Positions 1 through 7,920 of a stretch of DNA of 39,012 nucleotides are shown in pieces. A program made the position numbers and the translations under genes. Below the pieces are notes generated by a model. The model worked only from the letters and a program-made list of their open reading frames with translations, did not search any database and was not told the origin of the DNA. Source of the stretch: Croceibacterium_A sp964439725 (GTDB lineage: Bacteria; Pseudomonadota; Alphaproteobacteria; Sphingomonadales; Sphingomonadaceae); the NCBI GenBank assembly GCA_964439725.1, contig CAYTPY010000012.1:1-39012 (forward strand). Reading direction: 5' to 3'. The first letter of the stretch is position 1; each line of letters starts with the position of its first letter.

Positions 1-1521
1 CCGACGCTGCCGTGCGAGCCGACGCATCTTGGCCCCGCCGGATTGTCCACCTCGACACCGGGCCGCGGTTCTGCCGGGCAGAAGTCCGAGCACATCCTGA
101 TCGCTTCCGACAACACCGCCTCGACCTTCTGGATCACGAATCCGGACAACAGCTACATCGGCAACGTTGCCGCGGGTTCGGACATGGTCGGCTTCTGGTA
201 CGCGTTGCCGATCCATCCGACCGGCGAGTTCGAAGGGACCGAGGCCAGCAAGAACACCTGGCCGCGGCGAACCCGCGTGCGCGAGTTCAGGGGTAATACC
301 GCGCACTCCAACTTCGATGGCCTGATGTTCGATCGCGGGCCCAATCCCGACAACACCTTCAGCGTCGGCGGCAGCAACTACCACTTCCCGACTGCCGATC
401 CGGCCGACCCGAACAGTGAGCCATTGGTATCGCACTTCGCGGACTTCACCGGCTACAAGAACCGCAACGGCGCCGTCTGGGGCCGCGGCGAGCTGCACTT
501 GTTCACGAACCTGCGAGTAGCCGACAATGCCATCGGCTTCACACATGCGGCGTCGGCCGTGGGCCGCGCACCTTATACCTCGAAGGTCGTCGATTCGCTG
601 TTCGTCGGCGAGTCCGACAACATCGGTAATCCCCGGGCGCCGGAGGAGGTCGCCTACGGCCGCAGCCTGCCGCATCACGAGCTCGCCGATTTCCCGATCC
701 GTGGCTACGAATACTACGACATGCGCCACGACGTGGAGAACACGACGTTCGTCAACTTCGTGCCCAACGACACGCGCGACGCGGGCGCTCTTTCCTACCT
801 GATGTACACCAGTTTCGGCATGAGCTCCGAAAATGCGATCGAGGGCGCCAAGTTCGTCAATTCCAAGCGGGTCAGCTTCCCGCCCTATGTGCGCAAATGG
901 GCTTCGGACCTGGGACGAGGCAATGCCTGGAGGGGAGCGGCGATCCATGACAAGGACGGCTCGGTGGGCGGCGTCGCAGGTTCCTACATCGTCCTCGACA
1001 ACGGCATCGCATCCGATGAGGAAGCCTGCGACATCCGGGCGGACTGGGGTGCGGCCGTGTGCCGCGGCGACTTCGGCCACTTCGGTCTCGGCGCGAACAT
1101 GGGGTTCGGTACCGAGCCCATCGCCGATCCGATCATGCTGAGCCGGAACGGCAGGCGGTGGGAATACACCGGCAACACCACAATCCGCAGCGGTGCCGAG
1201 GTCAGGGTAGAGACGAGCCGGGATTCACTGTCTCTTTCCCTTGCAGAAATGAACGACGGCTCGTGGGTGATCTTCGAGTTGCCCGGCTTCGCCAATGCCG
1301 CCGAGGGCGTCGAACAAAGCAGCCTGGAAGCGCTGCGCGCGGCCGATGGCACCGCGTACTTCAAGGACGGCGAGAGCCTGTGGGTCAAGCTCGTGGCCGC
1401 GAATGCGGGTGGACCGCCGGGCCCGGGTGCCCGGCCGGGCGGTCCAGCCGGACTCAACGTCAGCCGGCAAATTCAGGTGAGTTCAGCCGCGCCGGGTGAG
1501 GGAGCTCCCCGGCGGGAGTAA
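1..1521 (+). CDS. CEMIP/TMEM2-like secreted beta-helix protein, 5' partial
   Basis: The reading frame is open from base 1, so the true start and any signal peptide or G8 domain lie outside the window; 506 codons are visible. The visible part resembles the C-terminal half of animal CEMIP and TMEM2, proteins linked to hyaluronan breakdown. Recognisable blocks in order are STFWITNPDN and VAAGSDMVGFWYAL (near codons 51-75), YKNRNGAVWGRG, SLFVGESDNIG, FPIRGYEYYD, HDKDGSVGGVAGSY and DWGAAVCRG. They follow the same order as in the animal proteins. A right-handed parallel beta-helix fold is expected from the family. The C-terminus is Gly/Pro rich and carries no PEP-CTERM signal. It sits just upstream of an EPS operon, so a role in degrading or trimming a polysaccharide is plausible, but that is inference. 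The conserved N-terminal region, where catalytic residues may lie, is not visible. Confidence 0.8.
   Translation, partial: PTLPCEPTHLGPAGLSTSTPGRGSAGQKSEHILIASDNTASTFWITNPDNSYIGNVAAGSDMVGFWYALPIHPTGEFEGTEASKNTWPRRTRVREFRGNTAHSNFDGLMFDRGPNPDNTFSVGGSNYHFPTADPADPNSEPLVSHFADFTGYKNRNGAVWGRGELHLFTNLRVADNAIGFTHAASAVGRAPYTSKVVDSLFVGESDNIGNPRAPEEVAYGRSLPHHELADFPIRGYEYYDMRHDVENTTFVNFVPNDTRDAGALSYLMYTSFGMSSENAIEGAKFVNSKRVSFPPYVRKWASDLGRGNAWRGAAIHDKDGSVGGVAGSYIVLDNGIASDEEACDIRADWGAAVCRGDFGHFGLGANMGFGTEPIADPIMLSRNGRRWEYTGNTTIRSGAEVRVETSRDSLSLSLAEMNDGSWVIFELPGFANAAEGVEQSSLEALRAADGTAYFKDGESLWVKLVAANAGGPPGPGARPGGPAGLNVSRQIQVSSAAPGEGAPRRE
1411..1445. repeat. GC-rich inverted repeat inside the CEMIP-like gene
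   Basis: Perfect 8-bp arms GGACCGCC (1411-1418) and GGCGGTCC (1438-1445) flank a second inner stem, CCGGG (1423-1427) with CCCGG (1430-1434). The element lies in the sequence encoding the Gly/Pro-rich tail. No T-run follows, so it is not a classic terminator. It may be only a by-product of GC-rich Gly/Pro codons. Confidence 0.5.
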
Positions 1522-1882
1522 CAGTCGAACGCGAAGTACGCGTTGTCTAGTGGGGCTCAGCGGACGCCTTAGCTGAGCCACCTGCGGTTGTTCCGGTCTC
1601 GTAGCCTCTTGGTCGGGGACCGGCCGCGCGCGCCCGCGAACAATAGATTCCCCGCCCAGAGCTCTACCGGGTGGGCTGAAGCCAGCGCCCGGCGCGGACC
1701 CGTGGCTGGTTTAAGCTCTGTCGCCGCCCTCGTCCCGCAACGGGACAGCAGCCCTCAAACCCGCTGTTTCGCGCCGGTTTCAAGCTCAAGACTAACGGGA
1801 TGTTCACCCTTTGCCGCGAGAAAGCGGGTCCGATCCAAGGACGGGCCACGCATGGCCTGTCGCCATCGCAAGGACGCCGTAA
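1522..1882 (+). promoter_or_regulatory. 361-bp upstream region of the XrtA/EPS operon
   Basis: No convincing gene is present here. The region holds the 1554-1579 hairpin and a short dyad, GTCCCG-CAA-CGGGAC at 1732-1746. An AAGGA ribosome binding site at 1870-1874 lies eight bases before the ATG at 1883. As the first gene of a long co-directional operon follows, the operon promoter is expected here. I could not identify a convincing sigma-70 or sigma-54 box, so the promoter position is inferred from context only. Confidence 0.5.
1554..1579 (+). terminator. Hairpin downstream of the CEMIP-like gene, possible terminator
   Basis: Perfect 8-bp arms GGCTCAGC (1554-1561) and GCTGAGCC (1572-1579) enclose a 10-nt loop, 33 bases after the CEMIP-like stop. 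No uridine tract follows, so intrinsic termination is uncertain. It may instead protect the 3' end of the mRNA or act with Rho. Confidence 0.45.
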
Positions 1883-2521
1883 ATGCGTATGACTCAATCC
1901 GCCCTGGCCGCAGGGGCTGCGAGCGCGCTGCTCATGCTCGCGGGTTGCGGCAGCTCGAGCGGGCAGCAACTGGCGCCGGCCAGCTTTGTCGCGATGCAGG
2001 AAGGCCCGGGTGAGGAATATGTCATCGGGCCGCTCGACAAGCTGACCATCCACGTATGGCGCAACGACGAACTCGGCGCGCAAGTCCAAGTGCGCCCCGA
2101 CGGGCGGATCACCACGCCGCTGGTCGCCGACATGCCCGCGGTGGGCAAGACTCCGACCATGTTGTCGGAGGACATCCGCCTGCATCTGTCGCAGTACATT
2201 GCCGAGCCGTTGGTGACGGTGATCGTCAACGAGTTCGCCGGCACTTTCAGCCAGCAGATCCGCGTGGTTGGCGCGACCGAGAAGCCCGCCTCGCTGCCGT
2301 ACCGGGCCAACATGACCCTGCTGGATGCGATGATCGCGGTCGGCGGCTTGAGCGAATTCGCTTCGGGCAACCGGGCGAAGCTGATCCGCTTCGACAAATC
2401 GACCGGAGCCCAGCGCGAGTATGCGCTGCGGCTGGGCGACCTGCTCAAGAGCGGTAACACCCGGGCCAATGTCATGCTCGCTCCCGGCGACGTGATCATA
2501 ATCCCCGAGAGCATGTTCTGA
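1883..2521 (+). CDS. Wza-like polysaccharide export lipoprotein, XrtA/PEP-CTERM type
   Basis: A 212-residue outer-membrane polysaccharide export protein. Residues 1-22 form a lipoprotein signal peptide ending in the lipobox LAGC, so Cys22 should be lipidated. A Poly_export domain follows (about residues 45-125, beginning near YVIGPLDKLTIHVWRNDEL), then an SLBB-like domain that opens with QIRVVGATEKP and ends in LAPGDVIIIPE. The length fits the short Wza-like proteins of exosortase-associated EPS loci rather than full-length E. coli Wza. Its role is to form or gate the outer-membrane exit for EPS, together with the Wzz-like protein encoded 10 bases downstream. It is the first gene of the operon. 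The ATG is supported by an AAGGA at a spacing of eight bases. Confidence 0.9.
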   Translation: MRMTQSALAAGAASALLMLAGCGSSSGQQLAPASFVAMQEGPGEEYVIGPLDKLTIHVWRNDELGAQVQVRPDGRITTPLVADMPAVGKTPTMLSEDIRLHLSQYIAEPLVTVIVNEFAGTFSQQIRVVGATEKPASLPYRANMTLLDAMIAVGGLSEFASGNRAKLIRFDKSTGAQREYALRLGDLLKSGNTRANVMLAPGDVIIIPESMF

Positions 2522-2531
2522 GGGGCGGGGC

Positions 2532-4052
2532 TTGAACGTCCTTCTCGAAGAGCTGCGCGCGGCGCTGTGGACGGTCTGGAACCGCCGTTGGCTGGCGCTT
2601 GCCGTGGCCTGGGGCGTGTGCCTGGCCGGTTGGCTGGTGGTGGCTCTGATCCCCAACACTTACGAGTCCAACGCGCGCATGTTCGTGCAGCTTGACGACA
2701 TGCTGGCCAACCAGATCGGGATTGGCGCGGACTCTCGCAAACAAGACATCGAACGCATGCGCCAGACGCTGGTGAGCGGGACCAACCTGGAGAAGATCGT
2801 CCGCTCCACCCGTATCGGCGACACCGTGACGGCGCCGGCCGAGATGGAGAGAGCGATCGAGACGCTCGCCGAGAACATCAAGCTGGTCGGCGATGAGAAG
2901 AACGTCTTCACCATTACCGTGACCAGCGGACGCCGCGACTTGTCCGACGGCGAGAACGCCCGCTTGGCGCAGGACGTGGCGCTGCGGCTGATCGACATTG
3001 CCCGCGAGAGCAATCTCGGCGGCAGCCGCGGCGAAATGCGCGAGACGATCGAGTTTCTCGACCAGCAACTGGCGCAGCGCCAGCGGGAGCTGGAGGATGC
3101 CGAGCAGCGGCGCCTGGCTTTCGAGGCGGAGCATCCGGAGCTGATCGGCGGGGCGGCAGCCATTTCCAGTCAGCTTGCTTCGACACGGTCCGAACTGCGG
3201 AGCGTCGAATCGGATCTAGCCGCCGCGCAAAGCGCTTTGGCGGCGATCGACGGCCAACTCGCCGGCACGCCGCGCACGCTGGTGACCGCGGGTGCCGGCG
3301 GGGCGCGTGCCGCCTTGGCCCAGGCGGAAGCGAACCTGGCGGCGCTCGAAGGGCGCGGCCTGACAGCCAGCCATCCGGACGTCGTCGCCCTGCGCAACCA
3401 GATCGCAAGCCTGCGCACGCAAGCGCAAGGTCCCAACGCCGATGCGGGGGGCACGCCGAACCCGGCCTGGTCGTCCTTGCAGGCGATGAAGGTCGAGCGG
3501 CAATCGAGCGTGCAGGCGCTGCAATCGCGCGCCGCGGCGCTGCGGGCCGAGATAGCATCGATCAGCGCCAACCGCGCCAGCGAGCCGGCGGCGTCGGCCG
3601 AAGCGCAGCGGATCAGCCGCGACTATGAAGTCCTGCGCCAGAAGTACGACGAGCTGCTGAAGGACCGCGAAGAGCTGCGTCTGCGCGGCCAAGTCGAGAC
3701 GGAGCGCAGCAGCGTTAAGTTCGAAGTGGTCGATCCGCCGAGCACTCCCCGCACACCTGCCGCGCCCAACCGTCCGCTGCTGCTGCTGGCGGTCCTGGTG
3801 GTCGGGGTGGGCGCGGGAGCCGGGGCCGCCTTTGCGCTGGGCCAAGTGAACGGAACTTTCGCTACCGCCGGCAAGCTGGAGCAGACTTTCGAGCTGCCGG
3901 TGATCGGCACCATTTCGCACACGCTGACCGAAGCGGCGCAAGCGGGCGCCAAACGAAGACGCAAGCAGTTCGCCGCCGCCAGCGGCGCGCTGGGCACGCT
4001 GTTCGTGGTGCTGGTCGGCATCGAGTTCGTCCAGCGCGGACTGATGGCGTGA
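2532..4052 (+). CDS. XrtA-associated chain-length determinant protein (Wzz-like)
   Basis: A 506-residue inner-membrane polysaccharide co-polymerase expected to control EPS chain length and to contact the kinase encoded next. Visible parts are TM1 (about residues 17-41), a Wzz N-terminal domain, a long Ala/Glu/Arg-rich coiled coil (about 165-390), the proline-rich segment before TM2 (near 401-415), TM2 (about 416-438) and a third hydrophobic helix near the C-terminus (about 482-499). The start is TTG, preceded by AGGGG at 2521-2525, which overlaps the upstream stop. The downstream sequence MNVLLEELRAAL fits the family N-terminus, and no better start exists. It has no kinase domain of its own, in line with a separate kinase gene 10 bases downstream. 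Confidence 0.9.
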   Translation: MNVLLEELRAALWTVWNRRWLALAVAWGVCLAGWLVVALIPNTYESNARMFVQLDDMLANQIGIGADSRKQDIERMRQTLVSGTNLEKIVRSTRIGDTVTAPAEMERAIETLAENIKLVGDEKNVFTITVTSGRRDLSDGENARLAQDVALRLIDIARESNLGGSRGEMRETIEFLDQQLAQRQRELEDAEQRRLAFEAEHPELIGGAAAISSQLASTRSELRSVESDLAAAQSALAAIDGQLAGTPRTLVTAGAGGARAALAQAEANLAALEGRGLTASHPDVVALRNQIASLRTQAQGPNADAGGTPNPAWSSLQAMKVERQSSVQALQSRAAALRAEIASISANRASEPAASAEAQRISRDYEVLRQKYDELLKDREELRLRGQVETERSSVKFEVVDPPSTPRTPAAPNRPLLLLAVLVVGVGAGAGAAFALGQVNGTFATAGKLEQTFELPVIGTISHTLTEAAQAGAKRRRKQFAAASGALGTLFVVLVGIEFVQRGLMA

Positions 4053-4062
4053 GGAGCGAGGC

Positions 4063-5055
4063 ATGACGGAGCACAGCAAGATACCGCTTCCGCCGCGCAA
4101 GGAAGGGGAATCGCTGATCGAGCGAGCCGCCGGCGCGTTCGGCGGCCTGGGCGGGTTCAAGGCCGCGCCCGTTCCCAAGGCTTTGGCGGCGCCCGGAAAT
4201 CGCCGGGTGCGCAAGCCAGCGGTGAAAGCCGAAGCTTCGGCCACACTAGAACCAGCCGCGGAGCGTGCGCTGCGAAAGGAAGTGGAGCCCCAGGAGCGCA
4301 TCCCCTTCAGGGCCGCGCCGCAGCCCGTCGATCGCGAGCGGCTGAAGGATCGCTCGCTGATCGTTCCGGGCGGGCCGGTGACCGCGCTGGTCGAGGAATT
4401 CCGCATGGTGAAGCGTCAGCTTCTGCTGACCGCGCGCGACATGCGGCTGGATAGTACGCCCGGCGCAGCGCAGCGGGTGCTGGTGTGTTCGCCGCTGCCC
4501 GGCGAGGGTAAAACGTTCTGCGCGACCAATCTGGCGTTGTCGATCGCCGGTGAGAAGGACAGCGAAGTCGTACTGGTCGATGCCGATTTTGGTAAGCCGT
4601 CGATACCCGGACTGCTCGGGATCGAGGTCGAGCCGGGCGCCAAGGGGTTGATGGATGCGCTGGCCGATCCAGGTCTGAAGGTCGAGGATTGCGTGATCCC
4701 CACCGACGTGGCTGGGCTCCATGTGCTGCCGGCAGGCAACCGCACCGCGTCGGACAGCGAATACCTGGCGAGCAGCCGCGCGGCCGAAGTGCTCGATCGG
4801 CTGACGCAAGGCGCTCCAAATCGCATTGTCATATTCGATTCTCCGCCCGCGCTGGCGGCGACACCAGCCGCCGAACTCGCCAAGTACTGCGGCCAGGCGG
4901 TGGTCATCTGCCGGGCCGACCGGACCGGGCAGAGCGCGCTCGAGGACGCGCTGTCGCTGCTTTCCGCCTGTCCGGACATCAAGCTGCTGCTGAATTCCGC
5001 GAACTTCAGTCCGAGCGGCCGCAGGTTCGGCGACTACTACGGATATGGGGGGTGA
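4063..5055 (+). CDS. XrtA-associated tyrosine autokinase (CpsD/CapB-like)
   Basis: A 330-residue cytoplasmic BY-kinase. After a variable, basic and probably flexible N-terminal ~100 residues comes a P-loop ATPase domain with Walker A (PGEGKT, near residue 146), the A' motif VVLVDADFGKPS and Walker B IVIFDSPPAL. The C-terminus has a short tyrosine cluster (DYYGYG), the expected autophosphorylation site, although it is shorter than in Wzc-type kinases. By family knowledge, cycles of phosphorylation regulate EPS polymerisation through the Wzz-like partner encoded just upstream. A GAGGAG at 4051-4056 overlaps the stop of that gene and precedes the ATG. The 3' end overlaps the start of the beta-barrel gene. 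Confidence 0.9.
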   Translation: MTEHSKIPLPPRKEGESLIERAAGAFGGLGGFKAAPVPKALAAPGNRRVRKPAVKAEASATLEPAAERALRKEVEPQERIPFRAAPQPVDRERLKDRSLIVPGGPVTALVEEFRMVKRQLLLTARDMRLDSTPGAAQRVLVCSPLPGEGKTFCATNLALSIAGEKDSEVVLVDADFGKPSIPGLLGIEVEPGAKGLMDALADPGLKVEDCVIPTDVAGLHVLPAGNRTASDSEYLASSRAAEVLDRLTQGAPNRIVIFDSPPALAATPAAELAKYCGQAVVICRADRTGQSALEDALSLLSACPDIKLLLNSANFSPSGRRFGDYYGYGG

Positions 5056-6724
5056 GGGCGTGAGGGGCAGTGTCTTGCGCTGGGCTTGCGGGTTAACCGT
5101 GCTCTGCCTGCCGACGGCGGGCTGGGCACAGGACGGCCGCGGCCAGACCCGCTCTGAGCAGCGCCAGGCGGAGACCCGCGGTGCGGCCGGCCGGAGTGAA
5201 GTCGTGCCCTATATCGAAGCGGCGCAAGTGCTGAGCGCCGAGCTTCATCCAGGCGATGACGTGGTGACTTACACCAGCCTCGCGGCGGGAGTGGATGCGA
5301 CGATCGCCGGCCGCAACAGCGCCGCATCGGTCTCGCTGCGCTACGAGCGGCGAATAGACTGGGACGGCGACACCGCCGATGGTGACACGATCAGCGGGGT
5401 CGCTCGAGCCGGGGTTGCGCTGGCGCGGGGGGTCACGCTCGAAGCAGGGGGACTGGCCGCGCGAACGCGGGTCGAGGGCAATGGCGCGGCAACGATCGGC
5501 GGTTTCGCCGGCGACGATGCCGGAACCAGCCAGATCTACTCGGCTTATGCGGGGCCTTCAGTCCACACGATGGCGGGGGATGTCGAAGTCGAGGGCCATT
5601 ACCGCTTCGGCTATACCAAAGTGGAGGCGCCCGACGCGGTCGTGAGCGCGCCGGGAGCAGCGCCGGCAGATGTGTTCGACGCGAGCACGACGCACGGTGC
5701 ATATGCGCGCGCCGGCGTGCGGCCCAACACGGTCGCGCCGATCGGCCTGAGCGTCGGCGGCGGCTGGACCGAGCAGAACGTGTCCAACCTCGACCAGCGT
5801 ATCCGAGATCGGCACGTGCGAGCCGACGTCACAGTGCCGTTTAGCCCGACGCTCGCTGCGGTTGGGGGCGTCGGCTACGAGGATGTCGAGGTGTCAAGCC
5901 GAGATGCGCGGCGCGATGCGACGGGCAACCCGATTATCGGGCCGGACGGCCGATACGTCACCGACGAGGCGGGGCCGCGACAGATCGCTTACGAAACCGA
6001 CGGATTGATCTGGGACGCTGGGGTGCTGTGGCGGCCGACCCGGCGGACCTCGCTCGAAGCGCGGGTGGGGCGGCGCTACGGCTCGATGACTTATCTTGGA
6101 ACGCTGTCTTACGCGCCGAACGCGCGGACCAGCCTGAATGTTGCGGTCTATGACAACGTGACCAGTTTCGGCGGCGTCCTGGTCGATCGCGTCTCTGCGC
6201 TGCCGGAGCAGTTCGATGCGTTCCGCAATCCGATTACCGGCCAGGTCGGCGGCTGCGTCGCCAGCCTGGAGGGTGGCGGCTGCTTCGCCGGAGCGCTCGG
6301 GTCCGTCAATTCAGCCGTATTCCGCAGCCGCGGGATCGCGGCCAGCTACTCGGTCGATCTGGGACGGACGACGTTCGGAACAGGCGTTGGTTACGACCGA
6401 CGCAAGTTCATCGCCGCGGCCGGAACGGTGCTGGGTGCCACCAACGGGCTGGTCGAAGAGACGGTCTGGTATGCGGCTTACGCCAGCACGCAGATCGACG
6501 CGCGCTCAAGCCTGTCGGCGGACGTCAACGCCAGCTGGTTCCAGAGCGAAGCCGATCCGGCCGGCGCGGTGCTCGGGTATAGTGCGTCGTTGTCTTACCG
6601 CCGCAACCTGATCCGCGGTCTAACCGCGACGGCAGCCGTGGGGCTCGACGGGATCAGCCGCGAGAACCTCGACGATTTCCTGTCCGCATCCGCCCTGCTG
6701 GGCCTTCGCTACGCATTCTACTGA
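5045..6724 (+). CDS. XrtA/EPS-associated outer-membrane beta-barrel protein
   Basis: A 559-residue exported protein of the family routinely found in exosortase A EPS loci. An N-terminal signal peptide ends near GWAQ (about residues 27-29 counted from the ATG). The rest is rich in alternating hydrophobic/polar strands and Gly/Tyr/Arg, and the C-terminus LGLRYAFY ends in an aromatic residue as in outer-membrane barrels. A role as EPS outer-membrane channel or secretin-like partner is inferred. Start choice: ATG 5045 overlaps the kinase gene by 11 bases but has no ribosome binding site. GTG 5060 is in frame and lies seven bases after a G-rich stretch at 5047-5052, so it may be the true start. 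Confidence 0.85.
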   Translation: MGGEGVRGSVLRWACGLTVLCLPTAGWAQDGRGQTRSEQRQAETRGAAGRSEVVPYIEAAQVLSAELHPGDDVVTYTSLAAGVDATIAGRNSAASVSLRYERRIDWDGDTADGDTISGVARAGVALARGVTLEAGGLAARTRVEGNGAATIGGFAGDDAGTSQIYSAYAGPSVHTMAGDVEVEGHYRFGYTKVEAPDAVVSAPGAAPADVFDASTTHGAYARAGVRPNTVAPIGLSVGGGWTEQNVSNLDQRIRDRHVRADVTVPFSPTLAAVGGVGYEDVEVSSRDARRDATGNPIIGPDGRYVTDEAGPRQIAYETDGLIWDAGVLWRPTRRTSLEARVGRRYGSMTYLGTLSYAPNARTSLNVAVYDNVTSFGGVLVDRVSALPEQFDAFRNPITGQVGGCVASLEGGGCFAGALGSVNSAVFRSRGIAASYSVDLGRTTFGTGVGYDRRKFIAAAGTVLGATNGLVEETVWYAAYASTQIDARSSLSADVNASWFQSEADPAGAVLGYSASLSYRRNLIRGLTATAAVGLDGISRENLDDFLSASALLGLRYAFY

Positions 6725-6746
6725 CGGGCCAACCGGAGACCACACC

Positions 6747-7898
6747 ATGTTCGAGCACTTCTATGGCCTTACGGAAAAGCCCTTCCAGCTGACGCCCGAC
6801 CCGGCGTTCTATTTTCGCAGCATCACGCACCGCAAGGCGCTGTCCTACCTTGGCTACGGGCTGGCGCAGGGCGAGGGCTTCATCGTCATCACGGGCGAGG
6901 TCGGCGCGGGCAAGTCGACGCTAGTCGCGCACCTCATGGGCACCGTCGATCCGCGGCAGATCACCATCGGCCAGATCGTGACCAGCAAGCTCGACGAAGA
7001 AGAGATCGTCCATGTCGTGGCCCAGAGTTTCGGGCTCGACATCGAAGGTCACGACAAGGCGAGCGCATTGGGCGCAATCGAGGGTTTCCTCCACGAAGAG
7101 GCGCGCTCGGGGCGCCGCTGCCTGCTGATCGTCGACGAATCGCAGAACCTGACGGTCGAAGCGCTCGAAGAATTGCGGATGTTGTCGAACTTCCAGCTCG
7201 GCAACCATCCGCTGCTGCAGACCCTGCTGCTGGGGCAGCCCGAGTTTCGCGCGACGATCCAGGGCCACGACCGGCTCGAGCAACTGCGCCAGCGGGTTAT
7301 TGCGGCGCACCACCTGGAGCCGATGGAGCGCAGCGAGATCGAGCCGTACATCGTCCACCGGCTCGAACTGGTCGGTTGGAAGGGCAACCCGCAATTTGAC
7401 CAACGGGTTTTTGCTGAACTCTACGAAGCGAGCGGGGGCATTCCGCGGCGGGTGAACCAGATCGCCAACCGGCTGCTGCTGCTCGGCGCGGTCGAGCAGC
7501 GCTCGCGGATCGACGGCGTGATGTTGAAGTCCGTCCTCGACGAGATGCATGCGGAGAAGGCGTTCCCCGAGGCTGCACCGGAAGCCATGAAGGCGAAGCC
7601 GGCTGCGCCGATGGCTCCACCGGCGGCCGCACAGCCCGGTATCGATCGCGAAGTATTCGACACGCTCTTGGCGGAACGCGACGTGCAGATTGCGGAGCTG
7701 CAACAAGCGGTGGTCGAGCTCGCGAACCAGAACGACGAGCGCATGGCCGCGGCGGTGCGTCCCGAGCTCGCGGCGCTACAGCAACAGATGGCTCGGCTTG
7801 AAGCCAAAGTGTTCGAGCAGGAGCGGACGATCCGGCAGACCCTGACGATGCTGATCGACTGGATCGAAACCGAGATGGATCAGTCCAAGGCCGCTTGA
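6747..7898 (+). CDS. XrtA-associated ExeA/GspA-like ATPase
   Basis: A 383-residue AAA-type ATPase of the family found next to exosortase A. It begins MFEHFYGLTEKPFQLTPDP, the usual ExeA-like start, followed by Walker A GEVGAGKST (about residues 49-57), Walker B CLLIVDESQNL (near 125) and an arginine-rich sensor region ending in GGIPRRVNQIANRLLLLG. From about residue 295 a Pro/Ala linker leads into a Glu/Gln-rich coiled coil to the end. The likely role is ATP-driven assembly or regulation of the EPS export apparatus; the exact function of this family is not established. It has no signal peptide. A GGAG precedes the ATG, and the gene is 22 bases downstream of the barrel gene. Confidence 0.88.
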   Translation: MFEHFYGLTEKPFQLTPDPAFYFRSITHRKALSYLGYGLAQGEGFIVITGEVGAGKSTLVAHLMGTVDPRQITIGQIVTSKLDEEEIVHVVAQSFGLDIEGHDKASALGAIEGFLHEEARSGRRCLLIVDESQNLTVEALEELRMLSNFQLGNHPLLQTLLLGQPEFRATIQGHDRLEQLRQRVIAAHHLEPMERSEIEPYIVHRLELVGWKGNPQFDQRVFAELYEASGGIPRRVNQIANRLLLLGAVEQRSRIDGVMLKSVLDEMHAEKAFPEAAPEAMKAKPAAPMAPPAAAQPGIDREVFDTLLAERDVQIAELQQAVVELANQNDERMAAAVRPELAALQQQMARLEAKVFEQERTIRQTLTMLIDWIETEMDQSKAA

Positions 7899-7920
7899 GG
7901 CGGAGCGGGAGCATAGCGGC

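Noticed and set aside
43..45. TTG at 43 as the start of the first gene
   Set aside because: The frame is open to base 1 and the family is longer at its N-terminus, so the gene is cut by the window edge.
1700..1720. Possible sigma-54 promoter before the EPS operon
   Set aside because: The GG and GC elements are not at the required ten-base separation.
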